A stretch of DNA of 7,482 nucleotides from Thermococcus paralvinellae. Lineage in GTDB: Archaea > Methanobacteriota_B > Thermococci > Thermococcales > Thermococcaceae. Under the pieces are notes generated by a model, which did no database searches, had not been told where the DNA came from, and worked only from the letters and a program-made list of their open reading frames with translations. Below are positions 1 through 5,572 of the stretch, in pieces. The position numbers and the translations under genes were made by a program. Each line of letters starts with the position of its first letter. Within the stretch, counting starts at the first letter, position 1. The stretch is taken from contig DQUR01000198.1 of NCBI GenBank assembly GCA_015662175.1, positions 1 to 7,482 of the forward strand. Direction: 5' to 3'.

Positions 1-490
1 CTTTTATGAGAAGCGACTCTTCCTTACCATGGGATATTGTCTTCCAGGCCAGAAAAGACGAGGTGTGGATGTCTGGCAGCAGTTCCGGTGCAATTATCTT
101 TCTCATGACTTCCCTTATTGTATCCGTGCCTATAACGCTCCTCATGCCTAAGCGAAACGCTAGCTCAGTTGCTATCGTCGATTTGCCGACACCGGTTGTG
201 CCCCCGAGGAGTATGGTTATGGGTATCTTATGCCTTCTGAATCGGCGCCAGAATAGATAGCGCTTCGCCGCTTCTTTGAGGCCATGACTGAGCAGCTTTT
301 TGTATGTAAGTTCCCCTATTTCCTCGGTTGTTACAAGCCTGCGCTTCTTCTCGGTGAGCTCTTTCTGAATCTCCGTTGCAATGGTGTAAGCTATGCCAAC
401 ATCAACACCGGCAAGGGTTATCGAACGCGTTAGGATACCCCTTGAGAATGGCAAACGTATCTTTCTCTCTGGGTCTGTAACGATTATCAT
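1..490 (-). CDS. pgk2: 2-phosphoglycerate kinase, N-terminal 163 residues (gene continues beyond the window)
   Basis: The family phosphorylates 2-phosphoglycerate with ATP to give 2,3-diphosphoglycerate, the first dedicated step to cyclic 2,3-diphosphoglycerate, in the cytoplasm. I translated the minus strand from the ATG at 490-488; the frame stays open to base 1. Residues 1-90 form an ATP-cone-like N-terminal region starting [19 protein letters not shown] Walker A loop GGTTGVGKS follows at residues 96-104 (Lys103), then an [10 protein letters not shown] stretch typical of P-loop kinases of this group. Methanogen homologues are about 300 residues, so a bit over half is present. The start is firm: GGAGGGAAGGAG lies directly upstream, and the ATG overlaps the TGA of cpgS (ATGA), so translation is probably coupled. 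The gene pair is the classic cDPG arrangement. Recognition is by motif and neighbour, not by search. Confidence 0.88.
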   Translation of the reverse strand, partial: MIIVTDPERKIRLPFSRGILTRSITLAGVDVGIAYTIATEIQKELTEKKRRLVTTEEIGELTYKKLLSHGLKEAAKRYLFWRRFRRHKIPITILLGGTTGVGKSTIATELAFRLGMRSVIGTDTIREVMRKIIAPELLPDIHTSSFLAWKTISHGKEESLLIK

Positions 491-1794
491 CTCCTTCCCT
501 CCAGAATCGAACGCCCCAGCTTGAGGATGGCCTCCCGCAGATCCTTTCCGTCAATGTTGATCGGTTCGTTGTCAAGGTAGATAACCTCAATCCCGTTCTC
601 CAGAGCCCATCTTGTGACAACATCAACCGCCGCTGCTTTAAGCTCAACCGCAACCGCATCTATGTTGCTGAAATTGTTCAAATCCCTGATGAGATGCTTC
701 CTTCGGGAGAGATTGGCCGAGGTGTAAAGAACTTCCGCCCCCAGCTTTTCGAGCCATTCCCTGGCACGGGGAAGGGCATCGTCGGAGGTCATGATTAGAC
801 CAAGCCTCTTCCCCGAAACCTCTCCAAGGGGTCTCGGGCGAAAGGCCGTTAGATGAATATCGGCGCTTGAATTGATTGAGCTTATGGTCTCTTTCAATTT
901 CCTGAGATGACTTTCGCTTACGGAATCCGCCATGGTGATAACTACCATATCCGAAAGGCTTATTCTAAAGGGGCCAAAATAGCTCTTAATGAATTCCAGC
1001 TTCACCTTCGCGCTGGTTACCAGAATGCATGCATCGGCCCGGTATGAAGGAAAAGTTGCCCCGCTGCCCTCAAGGATTATGATATCCTTGGGAAGCCTTT
1101 CTGCCAGTTGTATCCCCTCATCCACAACGTCAAAGAATGAAAACCCGGCCATTCCACCTCCACAGCGGCGACAGCCGATGGTTGTTACCCTCGCCGTTAG
1201 TGCATCCTCAAAATGATCGGAGGCGGCATGTTTTCCCTCCTCTGAAACCTTCAGGAGGAACTCGGGTGTTATCTCAAATCTATCCCCCTCTATCAGCTCA
1301 GGCTCTATCGGCCCCCCGCGCCCCATCGTCACTATCACAGGCTTGGCTATCTCCTTGAGGGTTCTCGCCACGAATCCACTCACGGCGGTTTTTCCTACCC
1401 TCTTACCTGTGCCTATGATCGCAAGGCTGGGTTTTCGAGTTCTCTTGAGCCTGCGGGGAGTGAAGTGAAAATCAGCCCCCCTGTAGGGTATCCCGTAGAG
1501 CATGCAGAGGGAGGCTATCTTAAAGCGGTCCTCATAGTCGAGCACGGGCTCATCGCTTAAATCCACCACCTCGGTTATCTCGTTCTCCTCAAGGGCCCTT
1601 CTGAGGGATGTGAGGTAATCATCCCCATGGTATACCCTGAAACCAAGCTTTTTCTCCATCTCGCCCATGCTTCCAATCTTTTCTCCCCCACCGAGAAAAA
1701 CGGCACAGCAGACATTCCCCAGTTTTCTCACCGCCCAGGCGGTGACATCGGGATAATGCTCGCCGTCAATCAGGACTAGTCTTCCCTTACCCAT
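487..1794 (-). CDS. cpgS: cyclic 2,3-diphosphoglycerate synthetase
   Basis: The family closes 2,3-diphosphoglycerate into its cyclic anhydride with ATP. cDPG is a thermoprotectant and phosphate store best known from hyperthermophilic methanogens. The 435-residue protein has an N-terminal region (about 1-120, [13 protein letters not shown] near the start), then a P-loop GTGKRVGKT at 128-136 (Lys135), a [11 protein letters not shown] segment at 158-168, a CRRCGGG segment at 208-214, and a Walker B-like [10 protein letters not shown] at 237-246. This order fits the family; methanogen members are slightly longer (about 460). The ATG at 1794 has GGTGGTG two bases upstream. It is the first gene of an operon with the 2-phosphoglycerate kinase, which it overlaps by four bases. 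Base composition (about 54% G+C in sampled lines) is clearly higher than in the genes to the right. Whether this organism accumulates cDPG cannot be read from the sequence. Confidence 0.92.
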   Translation of the reverse strand: MGKGRLVLIDGEHYPDVTAWAVRKLGNVCCAVFLGGGEKIGSMGEMEKKLGFRVYHGDDYLTSLRRALEENEITEVVDLSDEPVLDYEDRFKIASLCMLYGIPYRGADFHFTPRRLKRTRKPSLAIIGTGKRVGKTAVSGFVARTLKEIAKPVIVTMGRGGPIEPELIEGDRFEITPEFLLKVSEEGKHAASDHFEDALTARVTTIGCRRCGGGMAGFSFFDVVDEGIQLAERLPKDIIILEGSGATFPSYRADACILVTSAKVKLEFIKSYFGPFRISLSDMVVITMADSVSESHLRKLKETISSINSSADIHLTAFRPRPLGEVSGKRLGLIMTSDDALPRAREWLEKLGAEVLYTSANLSRRKHLIRDLNNFSNIDAVAVELKAAAVDVVTRWALENGIEVIYLDNEPINIDGKDLREAILKLGRSILEGRR

Positions 1795-1796
1795 AG

Positions 1797-1838
1797 CACC
1801 ACCATTAACCTCTCCCCTCTGGAGAATTTAATCTTTTG
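1797..1838 (-). promoter_or_regulatory. Promoter and ribosome binding site of cpgS
   Basis: On the minus strand a BRE/TATA-like string CAAAAGATTAAATTC lies at about 1838-1824, and GGTGGTG at 1803-1797 precedes the ATG at 1794. A TATA box here would place transcription start near 1806, leaving a short leader of about ten bases, which is usual in Thermococcales. The TATA match is weak, so the exact position is an inference. Confidence 0.45.
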
Positions 1839-2156
1839 GGGGCGGTGGGCGAGATGTTCACTTGGTGAATTTAGGGGAAAACGGCTTAATCTAGGTTGCA
1901 TGGGGATGGGTGTGAGAAGTTCCAATCACGTATCGCCCTGAAACAAGCCTGGCGAGAACTAATGCGCTCTCATAAGTGTAAAAACCCAAACATTTACTTA
2001 ACATTTGGAGTCGATTGCAACCCGGCGTTTATCATCCAGAAACCTTAGCAATGGGCCAAAAGCCTCCAAACAAGCTTATGTATCACAACCGCGCCAACAG
2101 GTTTTAGCTCTCACCAAAAATGATGACCCACCCAAGGAGAGCTAAAGCTAACAGAC
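1839..2156. other. Intergenic stretch without an intact gene; possibly decayed coding remnant
   Basis: I see no open frame of useful length, RNA gene or CRISPR repeat here. On the minus strand two short open pieces appear: one in frame ELKPVGAVVIHKLVWR (about 2108-2048), and an overlapping one in another frame reading ACLEAFGPLLRFLDDKRR (starting near 2066). The second continues past several stops (…KC*VNVWVFTLMRAH*FSPGLFQGDT*…). Such short pieces occur by chance; they would also fit a frameshifted, stop-riddled pseudogene or a dead insertion sequence. I do not recognise the family. The stretch coincides with a change in base composition between the left and right parts of the window. Confidence 0.35.
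2103..2146. repeat. 10-bp perfect inverted repeat with a 24-base loop
   Basis: TTTAGCTCTC at 2103-2112 is matched exactly by GAGAGCTAAA at 2137-2146. It lies downstream of the glycosyltransferase stop and just beyond its T-run. Because the T-run comes before the hairpin in the direction of transcription, this is not an ordinary intrinsic terminator. It could protect the 3' end of the transcript, be a protein-binding site or be a remnant of a mobile element. The sequence shows only the symmetry. Confidence 0.6.
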
Positions 2157-2169
2157 GGTTTAAAAAATC
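2157..2169 (-). terminator. Oligo-T terminator of the glycosyltransferase gene
   Basis: Read on the minus strand, AGATTTTTTAAAC lies about 17-30 bases past the glycosyltransferase stop codon. A short T-run without a required hairpin is the usual archaeal termination signal. Confidence 0.55.
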
Positions 2170-2185
2170 TGAGGAAAGGAAAAGC

Positions 2186-3328
2186 TCACCACCTCTCAAG
2201 CAGATAATCTTTTTCCTTCAGGAAAATCCTTGCCCTCTCCTGGATTATCTTTTCAGCCTCTGCCGTTGTTAATTCCTTCGTCTTTTCAACGAAATCAGCG
2301 GTCTTTGCAAAGTAGAGGGGAATTAAGGGCTCGGCATTCTTGAGAATTCCGTTCTTGTATGCAACGGCACCATCAAAGAGGACATGACTCCAAAGGACGT
2401 CATCAAACTCAAAGGTTTCGAGGGCCTTTGTAACTTGAACGAATGTCTCCTCACTTAGAACTTTCCTTAAAATTACCTCATTCTCCCTGAAAAGTCCCCT
2501 GGATTTTTGTTTTAAAAGTTCAAGTGTAACTTTTACCTCCCTTGGTTCCTGCCATTCAATGCTTCCGAAAGTTTCGACTTCTTTAATTTTCCTGACTGGC
2601 CTCCACTTCTCCTCGTATTTCTTCATTAACATGAAAAGGGTTCCAACGACTTGGTTGAACATCGGGCCAAGGGAAGCGGCAGGATCCTTTGGATTGTGTA
2701 TCTTTAAGCCAAGGGCTGTTTGAATTACCCTGAATCCCTCTGCTAGGGCTGTTGTGGTCAAAAAGATATCAACACCAAATCTTGCAACGTCCGTTTTCCA
2801 GATCTCTTCATCCGATAGATAAACGTCAATTAGCCCTGCACTGATTCCAAAATCTCCCCCAATTGGCTGTCTAATATTGTAGCCATACAGGGATACCGTC
2901 ATTGGGTAAGCGATGTTGTTCGTTATCGTTCCATCATATTTGTGCCTTATGTAAAGGGGAGCAACGAAATCGTAGCCATCCTCAATGGGCTTGGCAAACT
3001 TATAAATCCATTCCGGGGTTATGCTTCTCAAATCGCTGTCAACAAAAACAAGGGCATCAACTCCTTTATCCCTTGCAAGCTCCATGAGTTCTTTCATTGC
3101 GCTGCCTTTGCCGGGAATTGGCCACTTATAAACGAAACTCATTACCTCTACCCCTTCGGGGACTCTGGTTTTCATAACAACTTCTCTCGTTCCGTCGCTG
3201 CTCCCACCGTCGGCGTTGGCTATTATTCCCCCACCGAAGTATTTTTTCAGCCCTTCAGCCGCTTGCTTAACCACAAAACCTATGGTATCTGCGTTGTTGT
3301 AACTTGGTATCCCCACCATAACCCTCAT
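2186..3328 (-). CDS. GT-A-fold glycosyltransferase, mannosylglycerate synthase / glucosyl-3-phosphoglycerate synthase-like
   Basis: Likely transfers a sugar from a nucleotide sugar to a small acceptor in the cytoplasm; no signal peptide or membrane segment is seen. In the 380-residue protein, IPSYNNADTI (7-16) and DGGSSDGT (40-47) mark the nucleotide-binding half. PGKGSAM (72-78) and VDSDL (96-100, the DxD metal site) follow, then QPIGGDFG (154-161), RFGVDIF (183-189) and a likely metal-binding His211 in LKIHNP. A helical C-terminal extension occupies about 230-380. This order, including PGKG, DxD followed by TPEW, QP(I/L)GG and the late His, resembles retaining enzymes of GT78 (mannosylglycerate synthase, similar length) and GT81. 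The acceptor cannot be read from sequence. I chose the ATG at 3328 because AGGTGAT sits four bases upstream; a TTG at 3358 would add ten residues but has no such site. Single gene, divergent from the oxidoreductases, with A+T-rich composition like theirs. Confidence 0.75.
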   Translation of the reverse strand: MRVMVGIPSYNNADTIGFVVKQAAEGLKKYFGGGIIANADGGSSDGTREVVMKTRVPEGVEVMSFVYKWPIPGKGSAMKELMELARDKGVDALVFVDSDLRSITPEWIYKFAKPIEDGYDFVAPLYIRHKYDGTITNNIAYPMTVSLYGYNIRQPIGGDFGISAGLIDVYLSDEEIWKTDVARFGVDIFLTTTALAEGFRVIQTALGLKIHNPKDPAASLGPMFNQVVGTLFMLMKKYEEKWRPVRKIKEVETFGSIEWQEPREVKVTLELLKQKSRGLFRENEVILRKVLSEETFVQVTKALETFEFDDVLWSHVLFDGAVAYKNGILKNAEPLIPLYFAKTADFVEKTKELTTAEAEKIIQERARIFLKEKDYLLERW

Positions 3329-3332
3329 CTTC

Positions 3333-3339
3333 ATCACCT
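3333..3339 (-). promoter_or_regulatory. Ribosome binding site that decides the glycosyltransferase start
   Basis: AGGTGAT on the minus strand ends four bases before the ATG at 3328. It overlaps another in-frame ATG at 3334 and so argues against both that start and the TTG at 3358. Confidence 0.65.
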
Positions 3340-3344
3340 GAAAA

Positions 3345-3366
3345 ATACAACCATCCAAAGTGGTTT
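3345..3366 (+). promoter_or_regulatory. Candidate operator, copy A (shared with 5485-5506)
   Basis: ATACAAC, then a variable segment, then AAAGTGGTTT. Eighteen of 22 positions match the copy upstream of the ABC-transporter gene. It ends 14 bases before the TATATA of the oxidoreductase promoter. For the divergent glycosyltransferase it would cover the predicted transcription start and early leader. Binding by a regulator is inferred from conservation alone. Confidence 0.5.
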
Positions 3367-3386
3367 ATAATAGAAAATGATATATA
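3366..3386 (-). promoter_or_regulatory. Glycosyltransferase promoter (two possible TATA boxes)
   Basis: On the minus strand AAGTATATATC (core 3386-3381) and CTATTATAA (about 3375-3367) are both TATA-like. They predict starts near 3356 or 3344 and leaders of about 28 or 16 bases. The first core is the same TATATA that serves the plus-strand gene. Confidence 0.5.
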
Positions 3387-3417
3387 CTTTTTGTTTGCCG
3401 GATTACTATTAGTGATG
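3374..3417 (+). promoter_or_regulatory. Promoter and ribosome binding site of the oxidoreductase operon
   Basis: AAAATGATATATACTT (3374-3389) is a good BRE/TATA match. It predicts a start near 3408 and a leader of about 14 bases. AGTGATG at 3411-3417 lies just upstream of the ATG at 3422 and serves as ribosome binding site. Confidence 0.65.
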
Positions 3418-3421
3418 CTCC

Positions 3422-4453
3422 ATGCCCGAGCGGAAGCTAAGGGTGGGCATTGTGGGTTGTGGAAACATATTCAATCTGGCCCACAAGAATGCCCTTAAGA
3501 ACATTGAAACAGTAAAGGTTGTCGCTTTTATGGATATTAAGGAAAAGAAAGCAAGGGAAGCTGCAAAGGAATTTAATGCCACGTATTTTAAAAATCTGGA
3601 TGAATTCCTTGACCTGGATTTAGACGTTGTTGAAATTTTAACCCCCACATATACACATGCTGAGATTGCGATTAAGGCACTGAAGGCTGGCAAGCATGTT
3701 ATTGTTGAAAAGCCAATAGCCCTAAGGAGTGAAGAAGCAGAAAAAATGATAAAGGTGGCGGAAAAAGAAGGACTGTGGCTTCTGGTTGGGCACACAAGGA
3801 GATTCGATAAGAGGTGGATGCAGATAAAGGAAATCATCAAAAAGAGAAACATTTTACCAATGCAAATTAGAAAAGCAGAGGTTCAAAGATTACCTTTTCC
3901 GGAGAGTGCATGGTACTGGAAGCCCCACAAGGGAGGAGGGGTTGCAATTGATTTGGGAGTTCATGTCACAGATTTCCTGAGGTGGTTCTTTGAGAGCGAG
4001 CCTGTTAGGGTTTTTGGAATTGGGAAGGCGATAAGGAAGGAAGCAAAAATCAACAACACCTATGACCACTTTGTCATGATGATACAGTTTGAGGGAGGAA
4101 GGACCGGAATAGCGGAGGTGAGCTGGGCATATTCTTACCCAGCCCGTTATGGTGTGTTCTATCACCATCTTGACATCCTCGGCAAAAACGGAAGGATAAG
4201 GTACACCCCGATGGACACTCCTGTTGTTGGTGTCATTAAGAGTCACTTCGAAATGCCAAGGTTTTCTCCAATGCTCTCAACGTTTCCGGATGCATTCGAA
4301 AGAGAACTGAGGCATTTCTTCCGTGTAATCCTTGGAAAGGAAGAGCCTGCAATTGCACCAAGGGATGCATTGATAGCACTTCAAATAGCTGAAAAGGCCG
4401 TTGAGTCAGCCCAAAAGGAGGAACCTATTAGCCTTGAGGGGGTGATGGCATGA
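3422..4453 (+). CDS. Gfo/Idh/MocA-family NAD(P)-dependent oxidoreductase (first of two)
   Basis: Members oxidise or reduce a hydroxyl of a sugar, polyol or glycoside with NAD(P) in the cytoplasm. The 343 residues show the standard two domains. The Rossmann half starts LRVGIVGCGNI (6-16, glycines 9, 12 and 14). The signature EKP (96-98, Lys97 the usual catalytic lysine) follows, then GHTRRF (123-128). The C-terminal alpha/beta domain carries GGGVAIDLGVHVTD (171-184); Asp177 and His181 sit at the usual catalytic positions. The C-terminal ending (PAIAPRDALIALQIAEKAVESA) is typical. The ATG at 3422 is supported by AGTGATG upstream. The last codons overlap the next gene by four bases (ATGA), so the two are co-translated. 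Substrate unknown; the CUT1 importer downstream and the divergent glycosyltransferase suggest a sugar or glycoside. Inositol or sugar dehydrogenase annotations are possible but cannot be separated here. Confidence 0.9.
   Translation: MPERKLRVGIVGCGNIFNLAHKNALKNIETVKVVAFMDIKEKKAREAAKEFNATYFKNLDEFLDLDLDVVEILTPTYTHAEIAIKALKAGKHVIVEKPIALRSEEAEKMIKVAEKEGLWLLVGHTRRFDKRWMQIKEIIKKRNILPMQIRKAEVQRLPFPESAWYWKPHKGGGVAIDLGVHVTDFLRWFFESEPVRVFGIGKAIRKEAKINNTYDHFVMMIQFEGGRTGIAEVSWAYSYPARYGVFYHHLDILGKNGRIRYTPMDTPVVGVIKSHFEMPRFSPMLSTFPDAFERELRHFFRVILGKEEPAIAPRDALIALQIAEKAVESAQKEEPISLEGVMA
4436..4446 (+). promoter_or_regulatory. Ribosome binding site of the second oxidoreductase, inside the end of the first
   Basis: GAGGGGGTGAT lies three bases before the ATG at 4450, within the last codons of the preceding gene. 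It supports the overlapping start and translational coupling. Confidence 0.7.
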
Positions 4454-5454
4454 AAATTAACATTGGGATCATAAGCTATGCCCACCCTCATGCCCTCAGA
4501 TATGGTTCGACTTTCGCTTCCACTCCAAAGGTCAGACTTTATGCAATTTCTGGAGATGGTGCAAATTCTGATGTTGCTAAAAGGGAAGCCCAGAGGCTTA
4601 AGGCTAAATTCTACAAGAACTATGAAGAGTTGCTGAGGGATGAGAAGGTTGATGCTGTCTATGTTGCAATCGAGACTTATCGCCACAGGGAAGTCGCTCT
4701 CAGGGTTATTGAAGAGGGGAAACATCTCTTACTTGAAAAGCCAATTGCTTTAACCCTTGAAGATGCTGATGAAATCGTCAAAGCAGCCAGGAGAGCTGGG
4801 GTTAAACTGATGGTGCCTTTCAATCCAAGGTTCACAACTCCCCTCAGAAAAGCAAAGAGCATGATTGAAAACGGGGAAATAGGGGGATTAGAATACATTT
4901 ATTCAATCTCCGAATATGTTAAGCCACCAATATTTCTTGAGGGCTTAGACATGACCTGGTTCCTTGATGTTAGAAAGTCCGGTGGAGGAGGATTCATGGA
5001 CACTGCACCACATGGTATTGATTCTCTTCTCTGGTTAACGGAGAGTGATGTTAAGAGAGTCTATGCAGACATTGGTTCAAAGATTTATGGATTTCCAGTT
5101 GATGACATAGGGACTGCAGTTTTGGAATTCAGAAACGGTGTTACCGCGGTGTTAAATGCCGGTTGGGGCAACCCAAAGGGCTATTCATACGGGATTGAGA
5201 TGAAATACTACATCCTCGGCAAGGATGGTTTTTTGGATATAAGAACAGCGTATCCCGATTTCACAGTGTATCAGGATAGGGCTGAAAAGATATACTGGGA
5301 AAGACCGGATGTTGAGGGGATTGTTAAATGCTTTGTATGTTCTATACTTGAGGATAAAGAGCCTCCAATAACTGGAGAGGATGCAAAGAAAAATTTAGAG
5401 ATAGTTTTGGCAGCTTACGAATCCTCAAGAACTGGAGGGGTTGTAAAGCTGTAG
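4450..5454 (+). CDS. Gfo/Idh/MocA-family oxidoreductase (second), with an altered nucleotide-binding loop
   Basis: A 334-residue paralogue of the preceding enzyme. It keeps EKP at 96-98 (Lys97), NPRF at 125-128 and GGGGFMDTAPHGID at 178-191 with Asp184 and His188 at the catalytic positions, so a redox role is likely. The N-terminal loop reads INIGIISYAHPHALRYG (3-19) and lacks the second and third glycines of the usual GxGxxG, which the first paralogue keeps as GIVGCG. Subfamilies with a His-containing loop exist, so this may reflect specialisation rather than loss of function. It overlaps the first gene by four bases and has its own strong ribosome binding site. A T-rich terminator follows immediately. 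The pair may act in sequence on one substrate or as a mixed oligomer; both ideas are inference. Confidence 0.9.
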   Translation: MKINIGIISYAHPHALRYGSTFASTPKVRLYAISGDGANSDVAKREAQRLKAKFYKNYEELLRDEKVDAVYVAIETYRHREVALRVIEEGKHLLLEKPIALTLEDADEIVKAARRAGVKLMVPFNPRFTTPLRKAKSMIENGEIGGLEYIYSISEYVKPPIFLEGLDMTWFLDVRKSGGGGFMDTAPHGIDSLLWLTESDVKRVYADIGSKIYGFPVDDIGTAVLEFRNGVTAVLNAGWGNPKGYSYGIEMKYYILGKDGFLDIRTAYPDFTVYQDRAEKIYWERPDVEGIVKCFVCSILEDKEPPITGEDAKKNLEIVLAAYESSRTGGVVKL

Positions 5455-5479
5455 TTCCTTTTTCTTTTCTGTTTCTTTT
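5455..5479 (+). terminator. T-rich terminator of the oxidoreductase operon
   Basis: Directly after the stop codon the plus strand carries several T-runs interrupted by single C or G (TTTTTCTTTTCTGTTTCTTTT, positions about 5459-5479), with no hairpin. This matches archaeal oligo-T termination and separates the oxidoreductases from the transporter genes. Confidence 0.65.
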
Positions 5480-5484
5480 GCAAG

Positions 5485-5506
5485 ATACAACAACTGAAAG
5501 TGGTTT
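5485..5506 (+). promoter_or_regulatory. Candidate operator, copy B (shared with 3345-3366)
   Basis: ATACAAC, variable segment, AAAGTGGTTT: 18 of 22 positions equal copy A. It ends 12 bases before the TATA box of the transporter operon, nearly the same distance as in copy A. Position upstream of TATA would suit an activator or a regulator that affects TBP/TFB binding. Confidence 0.5.
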
Positions 5507-5516
5507 TATCGTAATG

Positions 5517-5570
5517 TTTATATATCTCTTTAAAGCAGGTTTTAGTGACTCACTGTACTGGGGTGAGGTG
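5517..5570 (+). promoter_or_regulatory. Promoter and ribosome binding site of the ABC-transporter operon
   Basis: TTTATATAT (5517-5525) is a near-consensus archaeal TATA box and predicts a start near 5546. GGTGAGGTG at 5562-5570 is the ribosome binding site, two bases before the ATG at 5573. Confidence 0.7.
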
Positions 5571-5572
5571 TA

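Noticed and set aside
2078..2095. TATCAC at about 2080, half of the Thermococcales glycolytic motif TATCAC-N5-GTGATA.
   Set aside because: The second half is absent and no promoter lies beside it.
2051..2107. Short plus-strand open frame beginning MGQKPPNKLMYH in the spacer.
   Set aside because: Only 18 codons, with no ribosome binding site and no family resemblance.
2120..2172. Possible C/D box small RNA on the plus strand (box C ATGATGA at 2120-2126, box D CTGA at 2169-2172, spacing typical).
   Set aside because: The internal boxes are poor (CTAA for D', TAACAGA for C'), and the bases flanking C and D do not pair into a terminal stem.
3329..3358. Longer glycosyltransferase with a TTG start at 3358 (ten more residues, DGCIFQVMK).
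   Set aside because: The extra residues precede the conserved first strand, have no ribosome binding site and contain the good AGGTGAT site used by the ATG at 3328.
3409..3852. Antisense open frame of 147 codons opposite the first oxidoreductase, and a 142-codon frame opposite the glycosyltransferase (2942-3370).
   Set aside because: Both are opposite genes with clear family motifs and have no recognisable domain of their own; long antisense frames are common there.
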